Positions 23,401 to 33,566 of a DNA stretch of 64,000 nucleotides are shown one piece after another. The number at the start of each line of letters is the position of its first letter. Positions within the stretch are counted from its first letter, which is position 1. Below the pieces are notes generated by a model. It ran no database searches. It was not told the origin of the DNA and saw only the letters and a list, made by a program, of their open reading frames with translations. The translations under genes were made by a program, and so were the position numbers. Source of the stretch: Bryum argenteum (lineage: Eukaryota > Streptophyta > Bryopsida > Bryales > Bryaceae); contig CM073321.1 of the NCBI GenBank assembly GCA_037043015.1, forward strand, positions 33,334,101-33,398,100. Direction: 5' to 3'.

Positions 23401-23810
23401 TCTGGATGAACGAATGCTGAGCTCTGGCTTCGGAGGGACGCGAGTAGTAGTCCGGGAGATGGGGCATCAACGCATTGTTACGAAGCATTGACTCTAGGAC
23501 GGCTTTCCTTAACTCAGGGCCCCGACTCACACCCTGAAACTCGTCGATGATGAACTGGACTATTTTGTTTGAGACTCTGGACGTCTCTCTTCGCAGAATT
23601 TCACGTGATGGTGCTCCAGGCTCATCAGTTCTAGGGAGCATTCTCGATGCTTCTTCAACAGCACGTTTCCGCGCCCGACATTGTTGCTGCACGCTCTCTT
23701 GCAAGAACAGCATCAGGTCGCAGATGCTCTTCTAAAACTGCTTCTGCTCTCTGAGAAGGTCCACGACGCCTCACTCCAAGGCGCCGTTGTTGGTTTTGGG
23801 AATTCCCCAT
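20486..23810 (-). pseudogene. Transposase-like protein of the 11.6-kb transposon
   Basis: Minus strand. ATG 23810; first exon to about 23025 (GTACGT donor), intron, last exon 22396-20486. It contains ETRVSPNKKDV, a Cys/His cluster (NVCCCKYH, SCVCDCPLC), then HIDFAENYTF, YVSDDRTHD, WSDGCAGQFKG and FFGTGHGKGEWDG. The last four blocks suggest an RNase-H-like D-D-E/K core: SHIDFAENY and WSDG as first and second acidic positions. This protein type is widespread in invertebrate and algal genomes as uncharacterised, transposon-like genes. Defects: frameshifts near 23670 and 23155 and an in-frame TAA at 22022-22024. The last 499 codons are open. Its place inside matched inverted ends makes it the likely mobility gene. 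The catalytic reading is inference. Confidence 0.65.
22833..22925 (+). repeat. ~32-bp tandem repeat in the transposase intron
   Basis: Three copies of TTGGACTCCTACACCGAATG plus about 10 variable bases. They lie in the intron of the minus-strand transposase gene, in otherwise AT-rich sequence (22440-22830). Confidence 0.8.
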
Positions 23811-23999
23811 GTCGTTCACTACGTAGTTACCACAATACAGAGTCAGATAAGCTAATCGATGAAAAAAAATGAATGCAAGGTTACAGGCGTCCGACACGAT
23901 TACAAGACACACCTACAAATGTGAAATGCTAACTGCAGACCAAAATCCGAATGCAACGTCGGTCACTTTACCGTCTGATTTGCGCTAGAAGATTTCGCG

Positions 24000-24170
24000 C
24001 TACGGGACTCGGGCGGGGACGTGATGCGGGGCTCCTGCTGAAACTCGCACCGGGGCTCTTTCCTGAAACTCGCACCGAGACTCTTGCTGAAACTTGCACC
24101 GGGGCTCCTGCTGTAACTCGCACCGGGGCTCTTGCTGAAACTCGCACAAGGGCTCGTATCGGCTCGAGAA
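24000..24170 (+). repeat. 24-bp minisatellite
   Basis: About six units of CTGAAACTCGCACCGGGGCT plus 4 bases. The period is a multiple of 3, so frames stay open on both strands, but no gene context supports coding. It lies upstream of the transposase start. Confidence 0.75.
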
Positions 24171-25338
24171 CTCCTAAAACCGCTGATAGCATTCACAAAT
24201 TCTCTCTTCGCCCTCCAGATTCTCACTGTGCATCCTGAACCTTCTCTAGCGCTTCATAAACTCTCCAAGAATCAAAGCGCACAACATATTCACAACATTT
24301 TGACTTTCGGGCTTTGCTTTTTTGAGTTTTTGGTGAAACAGCTTCAAAAAACACAACAACAGAAGAAACTAACCAGAAAGGGCGATTCCGCACAACACCA
24401 AACCCTAAACCTCCCAAATTCAATGGGATTCCATTCATCTGACAAACGTTCACAGAAAATTTTCCCATGTTTAGAACGAAATGGACTTTGAATTCAAGTC
24501 TAAGCTTTGAAGATAGCCTTCTAGCGCCGCCCTACAGCAGTAGCAATTACAAGAGTCCGAGGAAGGACGATAAAGCAGGCACTTCAGATCCGTTTTGAGG
24601 GAGAAGAAGGCGGCAGTTACCCACTCTTGTCCAATGATATTAACGAGCTTCATGCAACAACGGAGCGTCATCATTGCGAAGGTTACTTTTGCAGGTCGTG
24701 CGCTGTCAGAGAGCCGCCGATTTCAGCAGAAAGGCGAGACACGTGGCGATGTGTCAGGCCCCACTAGTGTCACAGAGTACATTCAGGTACTTCAGAGTAT
24801 ATAACATACCATAAAGTTCTCCCTAGCTGCATTTTTAGATCCGAGGCAATATCTGCTAACGAAATGGAATTTATTCTCTGCTATAGCTAGCCCACATACA
24901 TTTTGGTCACATTAAACAATAACTACAAAAAAAACCAAAAAAAAAACAATTCCACTTAGTTTTTCTTTGTACTGAACTAAACAAGCTAAGTCTTTCAATA
25001 GATGACATTTTGGACTATGGCTTGCATATTTCCATATGGAATGTGCAAGACCAATGTGTGTAAATTATACAATCCATAAGTTACGCCTAGATTGTACAAA
25101 TTCTCTTGCCCAACAAAGTATATTTGTGCCAAATACAAAACTGTGACAAGTATATGTCAGTATATAAATATACTCTTTATGTTCATTTGAAGCACAATCT
25201 ATTAATAAACACTTCAAACATTGGTAGTAGGTTGAGTATATATCCATATTATGGTACCAAAAACCTCAACAATTTCCTATAATTCAACTGACATACGATT
25301 CAATACCACACACCTCTGAAACTGTCTCTGTGACTACA
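24171..25338. other. Right subterminal region of the transposon
   Basis: No gene recognised. GC content falls from 24800 on. The 24171-24800 part could hold a promoter or untranslated first exon for the minus-strand transposase; nothing specific was seen. Confidence 0.5.
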
Positions 25339-25368
25339 TTTTTGTACCGGTTTAGTGTACATTCACCC
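25339..25368 (-). repeat. Right terminal inverted repeat
   Basis: Ends ...GGTTTAGTGTACATTCACCC, the reverse complement of the left end, followed by TGAA (25369-25372). Confidence 0.9.
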
Positions 25369-27989
25369 TGAACAAGGCTGCATTTTGGGCGGGGGTATAG
25401 TCTTTCAAAACCATTACTGTGATTGATATCTTCTAGCTTTTTGTATTTTTTCATCTCCTTGAACACTCTAAGTAATTGAATTGCATCTTCTAGTTGGAAG
25501 AAGCTGTTATACGTGAGTTCGAGGACATATGCAAGGCGGAGAAGCTCACCATCAATTGGAAGGCATCCCCAGACGTTCAGCGACCAGATGCTTATGTCGA
25601 AAGTTGGCGTATCCTTTTATTGGAGAAGGCCTTTCCAACGTTTCTTCGTCCCCGGCCTGAGAGGGTTTTTGATACAAAGTGCAAATTCAGCAAATTTCCG
25701 GGAACGGCTGAGGTTGTCAAGAGGGTTACGTACCGGTATGATTACCAAGACTACCTCTTCTGCATTTTGAACCTATTCGTCTTCCTAATTCTGTTACCTT
25801 TTTATGACTATAACAATCTGTCTTTGTAATTGTTCAGGTACTTCAAGAGGGAGCTAATTCCGAAAGGAGCCATTGATGTTCAGGAGCTCCCAAAGTACTT
25901 TGCGGCATGGATTCAGAAAGGTACAGACGAGTGTGTCTACACTGCTGTTCAGCTGAAAATGTTCAAACCACCACATTTAGAAGCCGGGTGCTGGTACCTC
26001 GATTGTAATCGTGGATTTGTCATTGATTCTGAGGCGGAAGTGAAGTCTATTCATGATGGCGGAGTGCAGTTACTGGTAGGGGTCAAAGAATCTGTGCAAG
26101 TTATAGAGGACGACGACAAATAGCAAGATCAGTCATCTGCTCCACCGCCAAAGTCTAGGAGAGGGCGTCGCTTGCGCGCTGCTTCAGAAGCGGCTCATCC
26201 TACGCAACCTCAAGCATCGGAACAAACCCAGGCGGAATCCACCGCGCATGGGCCGGGGCAAGGCACAGAGACGCAATTTCAAATCCTAAGTTTACCTTGT
26301 CCCTCTTCTTCCATCGTGCCTGCCTTGGTCAACGCATTAGAGTCTTCCAAAGGTCTCATTCAGCAGAGGAAGGCACACCAAATTCCCACGACTACCCCTT
26401 CACCCATGATTCCAAATTCGGCCGAGATTTTTATCTCCAACAACTTAGTGGATTCATTGATGACTTCGCATTTGAAGAACTACCAACTCAACGGTGGTGA
26501 TCCAAGATGGGTTGAGTTTCAAGACTTCATTCGCAAGGTACGATACAGAACTTTGACCGATCTTGTGTGTTGGAGTTATTTGAATATTCTAAAGTATTAC
26601 TTGGCTTACTGCTTTCTTTCAGGTTGGAAAAGGCCGCCAAATACAAGTTTTGGTACAGTGCATGAATGAGGAGGATTCTAGGATCGACTTGATCATTGCC
26701 GACATCCCTGAGAATCTACCCGTGCCAACAATTCCTACTCCGTCTTCAATAGTTCCTTCTTGGAACTCATGGGAAGTGGGGTATGTGGAGTCCATCTTTA
26801 AATTCGCAAGGATGTATTTGCAGAATAATGGCGCTCTCGTCCTTTTCCACTGCGATGATCGAGACCTCTTTACGGAGGTATTCGATTTGGCTGATAGGTA
26901 CAACTTTGTTATGGCCAAAGACTGGTGGGGCATCAACGAACTAAGTTTGGCTTCTCCAAGGGATCCTAACTCAATAGTATTGTTCCCCTTAACTATTCTT
27001 GATAACGTTTTTATAGTTTGTAGTGATGTTTTTTTTCCATGCTTCCTTACATCCTTTAGGTGATTGCAGTCTATTCGGTTCTGGATTCACCTCTTCGTTT
27101 GTGGTGGCGACGTGACATCCAAATTCTCCTTCCATACTGAGAAATGCGAAACGTCCAATGATTTCGTTAATCTCACAAAATCTGATGCAATCTTCAACTT
27201 TACGAAGACGGAGACTCAATTAATGAATGGAAATGTTCCATGGAGAGGACCAAGAGAGAAGGACCCTTTGTTTCTGCGGATACTCATTGAGCAGCTTACC
27301 AAGCCTGGCAATATAGTCCTCGACTGGAAGGCAGGAACAGGTAAGCATTGACTGATTAGGTTCGTATTTTGTATCATCTTGCATTCCGTATTGAGTCTCA
27401 TTTCCCTTTCTAATTTCATTTTTCTTGATTACAAGGGCTACCATTAAGGCTTGCCAGCTTATTGGTCGTCATGTATTGGCGTTTGAAGACGACGCTCTTA
27501 TCTTCAACGCACTGGTAGCTCCATATGTTGCGGGAAAACCACTCTTCGTGCCTCCTTCTCGCCATTCCAGACCTCCAGCAACCGATGAACCGCGCACCAA
27601 GAAGCCAAGGCGCAACCGCTTCGATTGTAAGTATGTCTTACTCTAAATTTCATAATTTCTGTAAGCTACCGTCGTTCTTTATATGCATCTGTCCCTACTG
27701 TTATTAACCAGTATTTGGTTGATATTGCAGTGTAGTTGCATCAACACAGCTTCATCTATCAAGACCCCAACCCATTCTATCGTGGCGTGTGCACTTGAGT
27801 CCGATTCAAACATATGTTCTTCGAGAATATGCTGAAGCAGAAGCGTTTCAGTTTGGCGTCGTTGGATATGTTCCTAGTCGAGCCGCTACTTGTGATCCTA
27901 GGGCCCTTGTGTTTATGGATACAGAGGCTGTAGTAGGAGATTCTGAGTCCTCAAGATCAGAGAGTAGTAGCGATTATAGCATCTCTTGA
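25369..27989 (+). pseudogene. ParB-like/DNA-methyltransferase family gene, 3' half (beta-class MTase-like)
   Basis: Continues the exon split at 13734: 25373-25394, then 25494-25735, 25838-26537, 26633-26976, 27060-27340, 27436-27626, 27731-27989 (TGA). The C-terminal half has beta-class (N4/N6) DNA methyltransferase layout. Motif IV-like RIDLIIADIPEN comes first, then ALVLFHCDDRDLF. Later comes REKDPLFLRILIEQLTKPG, motif I NIVLDWKAGTG, and ACQLIGRHVLAFEDD, the SAM pocket. The expected DPP(Y/F/W) is D-I-P-E, so catalysis is doubtful. Basic linker RRGRRLRAA at about 26158 suggests nuclear targeting. Defects: TAG at 26121-26123, a frame change near 27100, and an out-of-phase 27340/27436 junction. 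The family's bacterial relatives methylate adenine or cytosine N4. Confidence 0.7.
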
Positions 27990-28680
27990 GTTTGAACGTC
28001 ATTTCCGACATTTGTTGTTTTTGTTTGATTTGATTTGATTTGATTGGATTTGATTATGTATCGCTTTACACCTTTCTTTCGCACACTTCTAGCATAATTG
28101 TACTGGACCATCAACGTTTGTTAATGGATTTAGAGTTTTATGTTCTTAGATTTGTCCACGGTACTAGGAGTTATAATTTTTACTACACTACAGACTCAAA
28201 ATTGGTCTCCCTAAATATAACCAGAATCTTCTATTCATAATATCTTACATTCCAAAAATTCACCGTCATAGGCACTCTTAGCCAAAACTCTTTTCTTCTT
28301 TTCTCCATTGAGTTAAATCGGTGAGCCTGCTTGTGGCTCGCTGCTCCCTGCTCGTGGCTCACATCTTAGCAGCTGCCAATGTCTTCTCCAATTCAAGGCA
28401 ATTGGTCATAATAACTCAAAAAGTGAGTGAAATGACTTGGATATTTGTTGGCCTTCACTCCCCTTGCAAGGAGTCCCTTATTATAGATTTGTTTAAAGCC
28501 GAGAATATCTTTGTCATAAAACATTCTTATTTCTGACAAAAAGATATTCCCGACATTCCCTTGTCAAAACATTCCCTGTCCATATTTAGACGCCACGTGG
28601 ACTATACATGCTAAAATAGTACTATTAAAATTGTAAATATGTAATGCAAGAAAGTCATCAAAGTTGTGCAAACGGGGAGT
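27990..28680. other. AT-rich intergenic stretch
   Basis: No gene. Includes a short GATTT repeat at about 28026-28054 (likely 3' untranslated region of the upstream gene) and the inverted copy (28321-28375) of the GAGCCACGAGC repeat seen at 784. Confidence 0.5.
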
Positions 28681-28719
28681 TCTGGAGTGAGGCAAGAAGA
28701 GAAGGGGTAGGAGGTACGC

Positions 28720-29045
28720 GGGACAATTGACCGGCCGATCGACCGAGGTACCTGGTCGGTCGCCAGGCCGGTCACCGGTCGCCGGTGGCCGAGTCGGTTC
28801 CGAGGTCGTTCGCCGCTCACTGGGCCGGTCGCTGGATCGGTCGGCAGACCGGTCCCCGGTCGCTCGGATCGGTCGGCCGGCATCGGCGGCCCCGATCGAC
28901 CGATCGACCGTGCCATCGGGTGGCCGAGATTGGCCGATCGGTTGTGCGACCCCGATCAGTCGTACCATCAATCGAGGCCGCTCGATCAGCGATTTGACCG
29001 CTGCCGTCCGACATCGGACGGCCCGTGCCAGCTAGCCAATGGCGT
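28720..29045 (+). repeat. CGGTCGG-rich GC block
   Basis: GC-rich run made of CCGGTCG, CGATCGACC and GGCCGAT words in irregular repetition, sharply bounded by AT-rich DNA. Open in several frames on both strands but with no protein-like composition. It lies directly upstream of a TATA-like box, so it may be a promoter-proximal CpG-rich island. Confidence 0.6.
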
Positions 29046-29058
29046 CCGATCCCTGGTC

Positions 29059-29072
29059 GGCATAAATAAAAA
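29059..29072 (+). promoter_or_regulatory. TATA-like box
   Basis: CATAAATAAAAAGAG about 145 bp before ATG 29208, followed by pyrimidine-rich CTCATTCTCCCTCACTC, a plausible initiator region. Inferred from position and sequence only. Confidence 0.4.
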
Positions 29073-29207
29073 GAGAGGGGCTCATTCTCCCTCACTCTGG
29101 TGAACGAGTTGTACGTTGTGGCTTTTATTAAAGCTGCATCGACTGCGTTGCTCAGGGTCCTCGTGGATCACTCACGCCCACGCTGTGCCTACTTGTCGCT
29201 GCTGAGA

Positions 29208-30425
29208 ATGGCGCCGAAGTTTTCACGTTCGAGGGGCGAGGCCAAGTCTCCACTACCAAAGGGTGACCCTCCAAAAATGGATTGGGAAGCATGGAGTTAC
29301 CCAAACTGTGTTGCAGAGCCGGGTTGGCGAGAGGAGAGGGCAGACATTTGGAATTGCACCATGTGCAAGAAGTACGTGAAGATGTATCACATAATGAAGT
29401 TATGGCCGTGTCACGAAGTAGAGTAACATGGTCCTCGTCGTGAAGGCCCAGTGAAGAGTTGCAAGAGCGACCATTTTGCGCACAGATATCATGAAGTCAC
29501 AATTGCGGTTGGAATCAAGAAGACAAGGCCAGAACTGATGTTGTATTCTACCATGGCCATGGTCTGGGCTGAAATAGTACTTCACAAGGATATTGACTGG
29601 ACCACTGTGATAGGTTTGAACGTGCATTTATTGGATCGCAGCAACCAATTTTTTCCAACGAATTGGATGGGGCCAAGCAATTGTTATACTACTTATTCAG
29701 AACGTTCAGCTGATATGGATGCCCAACTTCAACAACATGGAACTCCAAGGGCATATGGGGGCACTAACCAAGATTCAAACCATGACGATCGCGAAGCACC
29801 TGTATCTTTTGGCACAGGAAGTAATGTGTATTACCATGGTAACCACCAATTCAGTACTCTTGTGAGTTATATGCCACCCCATCAGCAAAACACGTACGCA
29901 GCCAAACGCGAATACGGTAGAGGTAGATCTAGTTTGAACTACCCATCTCCAATGTATGCAGGAGGTACACATGGTTTAGGAGGTGAGCAGGGTAGCAGAT
30001 CCTATGCTCAAGGCAACTCAAGCTCAACTCATCATATAAACCCATACAATCGTGAGAACCAATACGGTACAGCATTCGAAAGTCCCGATTACCGTAGGCC
30101 ATCACACACAAAGGAAATATACGAGTATGGAAGTCAATATAATAGAAGATCAGACATTGTTGGCTACACAAATTATGGATATGGTCAGAATGCATACGGA
30201 AGTAACGACATGCCTTCAGCACCTTTGCTATCTCTTGAGGACGAGGAGGCCAGGTACCAACGAGATCTGCAACAAGTCACACTACTAAGTCAGCAGGAAT
30301 ACATTGAATAGCTTGAAGCTGAAAGAAACTTTAGGCAAACTTACTTGTTTGGAGAATCTTCTCGAGGACCACCTACTTACGGCGCTGCGCCAAGTCGTAA
30401 ACATGATGATGAAGACTCGGATTAA
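29208..30425 (+). pseudogene. Tyr/Asn/Gln-rich protein with N-terminal Cys cluster; two in-frame stops
   Basis: One reading frame runs from ATG 29208 to TAA 30423-30425, broken only by TAA 29424-29426 and TAG 30309-30311. The start is basic (MAPKFSRSRGEAKSPLPKG), then WNCTMCKKYV and later CHEVE, CKSDHFAHRYH, which may be a BED-like zinc finger. The C-terminal 200 residues are low complexity, rich in Tyr, Asn, Gln, Gly and Ser (YGYGQNAYGSN), like RNA-binding or prion-like tails. The end is acidic (KHDDEDSD). A BED finger would point to a transposon-derived DNA-binding protein, but the spacing is not diagnostic. Upstream TATA-like box and CpG-rich block fit a promoter. If the stops are read through or are assembly errors this would be one 405-codon gene. 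Confidence 0.5.
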
Positions 30426-30429
30426 GAAT

Positions 30430-31158
30430 GAAAAAATCATCATACATAGTGTCATTATGGTAAAGGTTATGTATTTTTTTTGCAACGGATAATGTCTACA
30501 TCATTATCGCCTTGCTAGGGCCAATTTTGAGGATCCTGAAATCCATATTTTGTTTATGAATGGATTATCTGAATATATGACTATATGATATATTAATATA
30601 CTATGCAATTTGTTATTTCAAGGCATTTTATCGCGATGTCTTGTATTTTTACTATGAGTTCACTTGGTGGTGATAATTTCTTTTGTTTGGCTTTAAGCCT
30701 TTTTTCACGGTCTCTCACTCTTACCTAACATCTGATATGTTCATCAATTTATATAAAAAAAGACATATGTAAGGAAAGTCATATCATGCTTGACTTGACT
30801 TTGGACAAACCATTAATAACGCAACTACGCAAGGTTGATATAATGAAGAAGTTTCATAATTCATTATATATTCTCAAATATTGGTCATGAAGGTTTGGAG
30901 ATATTTCTATTGAAGGTATTGAGTAATAGAATCATATGTTAATCTATAAACTAAAATAACAGAGAATGGAGAAGAAGTCATTCATTGGAATCATTACAAG
31001 GTATATAAAAACAAGAATGTACTAGAAGTAGCTACATATAGAAGGCATGTAATACATTTGACTGCAAAAAATTTGCCTACATCTACATGAGGACTTCAAT
31101 GAAGAACCTAAAATGCTAATAAAGCCGCAAGAACTAAAACAAATGCGCAAAACTAATT
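30430..31158. other. AT-rich intergenic stretch
   Basis: No gene seen. Likely 3' regions of the plus-strand gene before it and the minus-strand kinase-like gene after it. Confidence 0.5.
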
Positions 31159-31160
31159 TA

Positions 31161-32532
31161 CTAATCGTACTTGGTGCGAAAATGATCCTTTGGCACCGGC
31201 CAATGGAATGATTCCATGAAGCGGTTGACAACGTGGGTCAGCGTATACTTTGCATCAGCCACCATCTCCAAGTATTGGTCAAAAGCATTTGCCAAGTCTT
31301 GACTTGACCACCGGTCAGGCCCCGTTGTACTTTGGAAATTCTCGTACGCCCTCGACATGCTCTTCTTGAGGATTCGTTGTGCTATCCGTGCCGTAGCAAA
31401 CTCCTCCGAAGCGCAATCAAAAAAGGGAATAATGTCAATGTCATCACTCCGTTTGTACAAGTACGCCACCCGAGGATCCACCCGATATCGTGCTTGTAGA
31501 GTATCAATTCTGTCTTGGGGTTTTGTGAACGTGTACAAGGACCTCATTTTATCATCCATGCTCGTGGTTAGCCCCCAATCGCATACTCCAATATACACTT
31601 GTGATTCATCTTGAGGGAAGTGAAGAAGTATGTTGTCTGGAGACACATCGTTGTGGAGGTAGTTCAACCGGTGGACTTCACACATGATATGCACTAAACC
31701 CAAGCAAGCTCTGTTCGTTTTTTGCGAAACCGTACCAACTGTCAAGCTCGAATACGCTCATCATCGGAATGAGGTGTGAGTCCGATCTCCCCATTAACAT
31801 CATCTCCATAGCTTGCATCAAGGGCCAACATCGATCGAATCGTGCCGCCATTCCACCAATACATATAGCCTTGGAACTTATTTGCATGAATAGCTATAAA
31901 ACGAATAACAACTGGATGTTGTATCCTCACGGCAAACGCCTCATTTTGATGCTCCACCTTGGCCAAGTCTGGTCGTGCCACAGCATGGTTGGGAATCTTT
32001 GCAGCAAATTTCCAATACTCTTCAATGGCCGAAACCCCTCTTATGTGAACTTTGGAAATTGTGCCGTAACCTCCTCTTAGAGTCTTCTTCTCAAATTCAA
32101 TGATACGGGCCGTGACAGGAATTACTATCAAATTATTCATGCGACCCTGCTCCATTAACCTTCCTTCATCCGTTTGCCATCATCCTATGGAGCCGCGCCG
32201 GTTTTTATTATTGGAATACGGCCTTATCGCTTGTTGAAAAGCCTAAACCCCACATCATCCGCTCGATTCGTTCTCTCGTACCTCTTCAATATGTCGACAG
32301 CGTTTCAGAGAGCATCGATTAATCTATCCTCCATCCAATCCGTAAATCCACGCTTATCAGTCTCCGGTCTCCACACCGGATCTTGGAGCGCTTCCATCAT
32401 GAGGTCCATCATGTCGTCTTTGAATTTGGCAGGAGTTTGCTCTTTGTATCTCACGTATTTGCTGAACAAACGGGAAAGACTGTTGGCCTCATAAAATCGC
32501 ACGATTACATTCTCCGAAGGAAGTTCTTGCAC
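31161..32532 (-). pseudogene. Divergent protein kinase
   Basis: Minus strand. 32532-32305 encodes an N-terminal helical region (SRLFSKYVRYKEQTPAKFKD). 32155 onward has a Gly-rich loop (GGYGTISKVH), a Lys candidate (WKFAAKIP), and then in a second frame MMSVFELDSWYGFAKNEQ. A third frame from about 31740 has VHRLNYLHNDVSPDNILL (catalytic loop with HND for HRD, then the conserved N) and VYIGVCDWGLT (DWG for DFG). The order fits a eukaryotic-type kinase with hinge and catalytic loop present; HRD Arg is replaced by Asn and DFG Phe by Trp, typical of atypical or non-RD kinases. Two frameshifts (between 31887 and 31740) and a stop near 32305 argue for decay. No APE motif recognised. Substrate unknown. 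Confidence 0.6.
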
Positions 32533-32539
32533 TTATTCG

Positions 32540-33560
32540 ATAGGTGCTCCAACCGCTCAATATGAGAAAACGCTCCCGCTCTCCGGCTTCGATTCTCCCC
32601 ACTGCCCCCAACCCCATGTTTTGGCATCTTTTTGAAAAAAAAAAATATAAAATCTTCCCCTTACAAACAGAAAGACTTCTTTCCTCCCCAAGATAAGGAG
32701 CCAGTGAATGAAAATTCAAAGAATTCCCAACTTACAGCCACTCCGCACCCTGAAAAGGAAGGAAAGAAGAGAGGAGGGTGGAGGACCATAGAGGATTATT
32801 ATGTGCCATAATTACAATAATCATCTGTTTTTTCATAATTTGAATATTATTTTATGCACACAAATGCTGATTTTTGTTGATGAAAGGCATATACATGTTC
32901 AAGGTGATGTTTGGCATTACCTTATAGGCAATGCACAAGAAAGTTGGCTTCATTCTAAATTGTGCAAATTTTGAAAGCTTTCTAAGCAACTTTGAGCAAA
33001 ACTGAGTCAATGGCTAGTCTACTTTGACATTTGATATCTTCCAAACCCCAATTCAACTCTACTTCAAACTTTTTAGCATCGTGTGATATATTATGCACTA
33101 CAATTTTTGTTTAGACACATTTGAATTTGGCTCACTTATGCTTATGATATGATTTTTTGAATGGTGGTGAGTCATAACTGTACTCGGTTTTGTTTGTCAT
33201 TGTATGAAGAAGAATGAAATAACCATAATATCACCCACCAGTATATTCTTTAGTCTTAATATAAATTTTGATTGTAAAATCAAATATATGATTAAACCAT
33301 TACGATGATAAATTTATTTGTAATATAGCATGGGGAAGAAGAATTAAATAAACATAATACAAGGTGGGATTGGAGAGAAATAGCACACATTTTAAGAAGA
33401 TCATTCATTTGGAATGTGGTAGCTCCAATTTGAAATAGAGGGGGGAATTGGTGTGTGGTGGAGTAAATTTGAATAAGTGGGGGAAGTACGGAATCTTGAA
33501 TTCTCTCTTTCCTTGGATCTCTCCTTGGCCCCTTCTTCCAAACACCGGGTATTTTTAAAG
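32540..33560. other. AT-rich stretch without recognised genes
   Basis: Contains an A-run at 32635-32644. No family-like translation was found on either strand. Confidence 0.5.
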
Positions 33561-33566
33561 TAATGA

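Larger units (their letters stand above)
13735..25368. mobile_element. 11.6-kb TIR DNA transposon carrying a SET-domain cargo gene
   Basis: The left end reads GGGTGAATGTACACTAAACC and the right end is its reverse complement. The first 22 bases are identical, then a 1-base indel and TACAAAA follow. Both ends abut TGAA. The insertion interrupts an exon: host codons run ...NPW-L before 13735 and resume N-K-A-A-F-W-A at 25373 followed by a GTATAG donor, matching the paralogous exon at 42138-42422 (FLHRASLWAQ, then donor). Inside are a plus-strand SET-domain gene region and a convergent minus-strand transposase-like gene. 4-bp duplication, GGG ends and this transposase type do not fit a superfamily I can name with confidence. 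Confidence 0.88.

Noticed and set aside
28611-29035. Arg/Gly/Ser-rich frames in the CGGTCGG block
   Set aside because: Low-complexity GC words give open frames on both strands; no conserved protein pattern.
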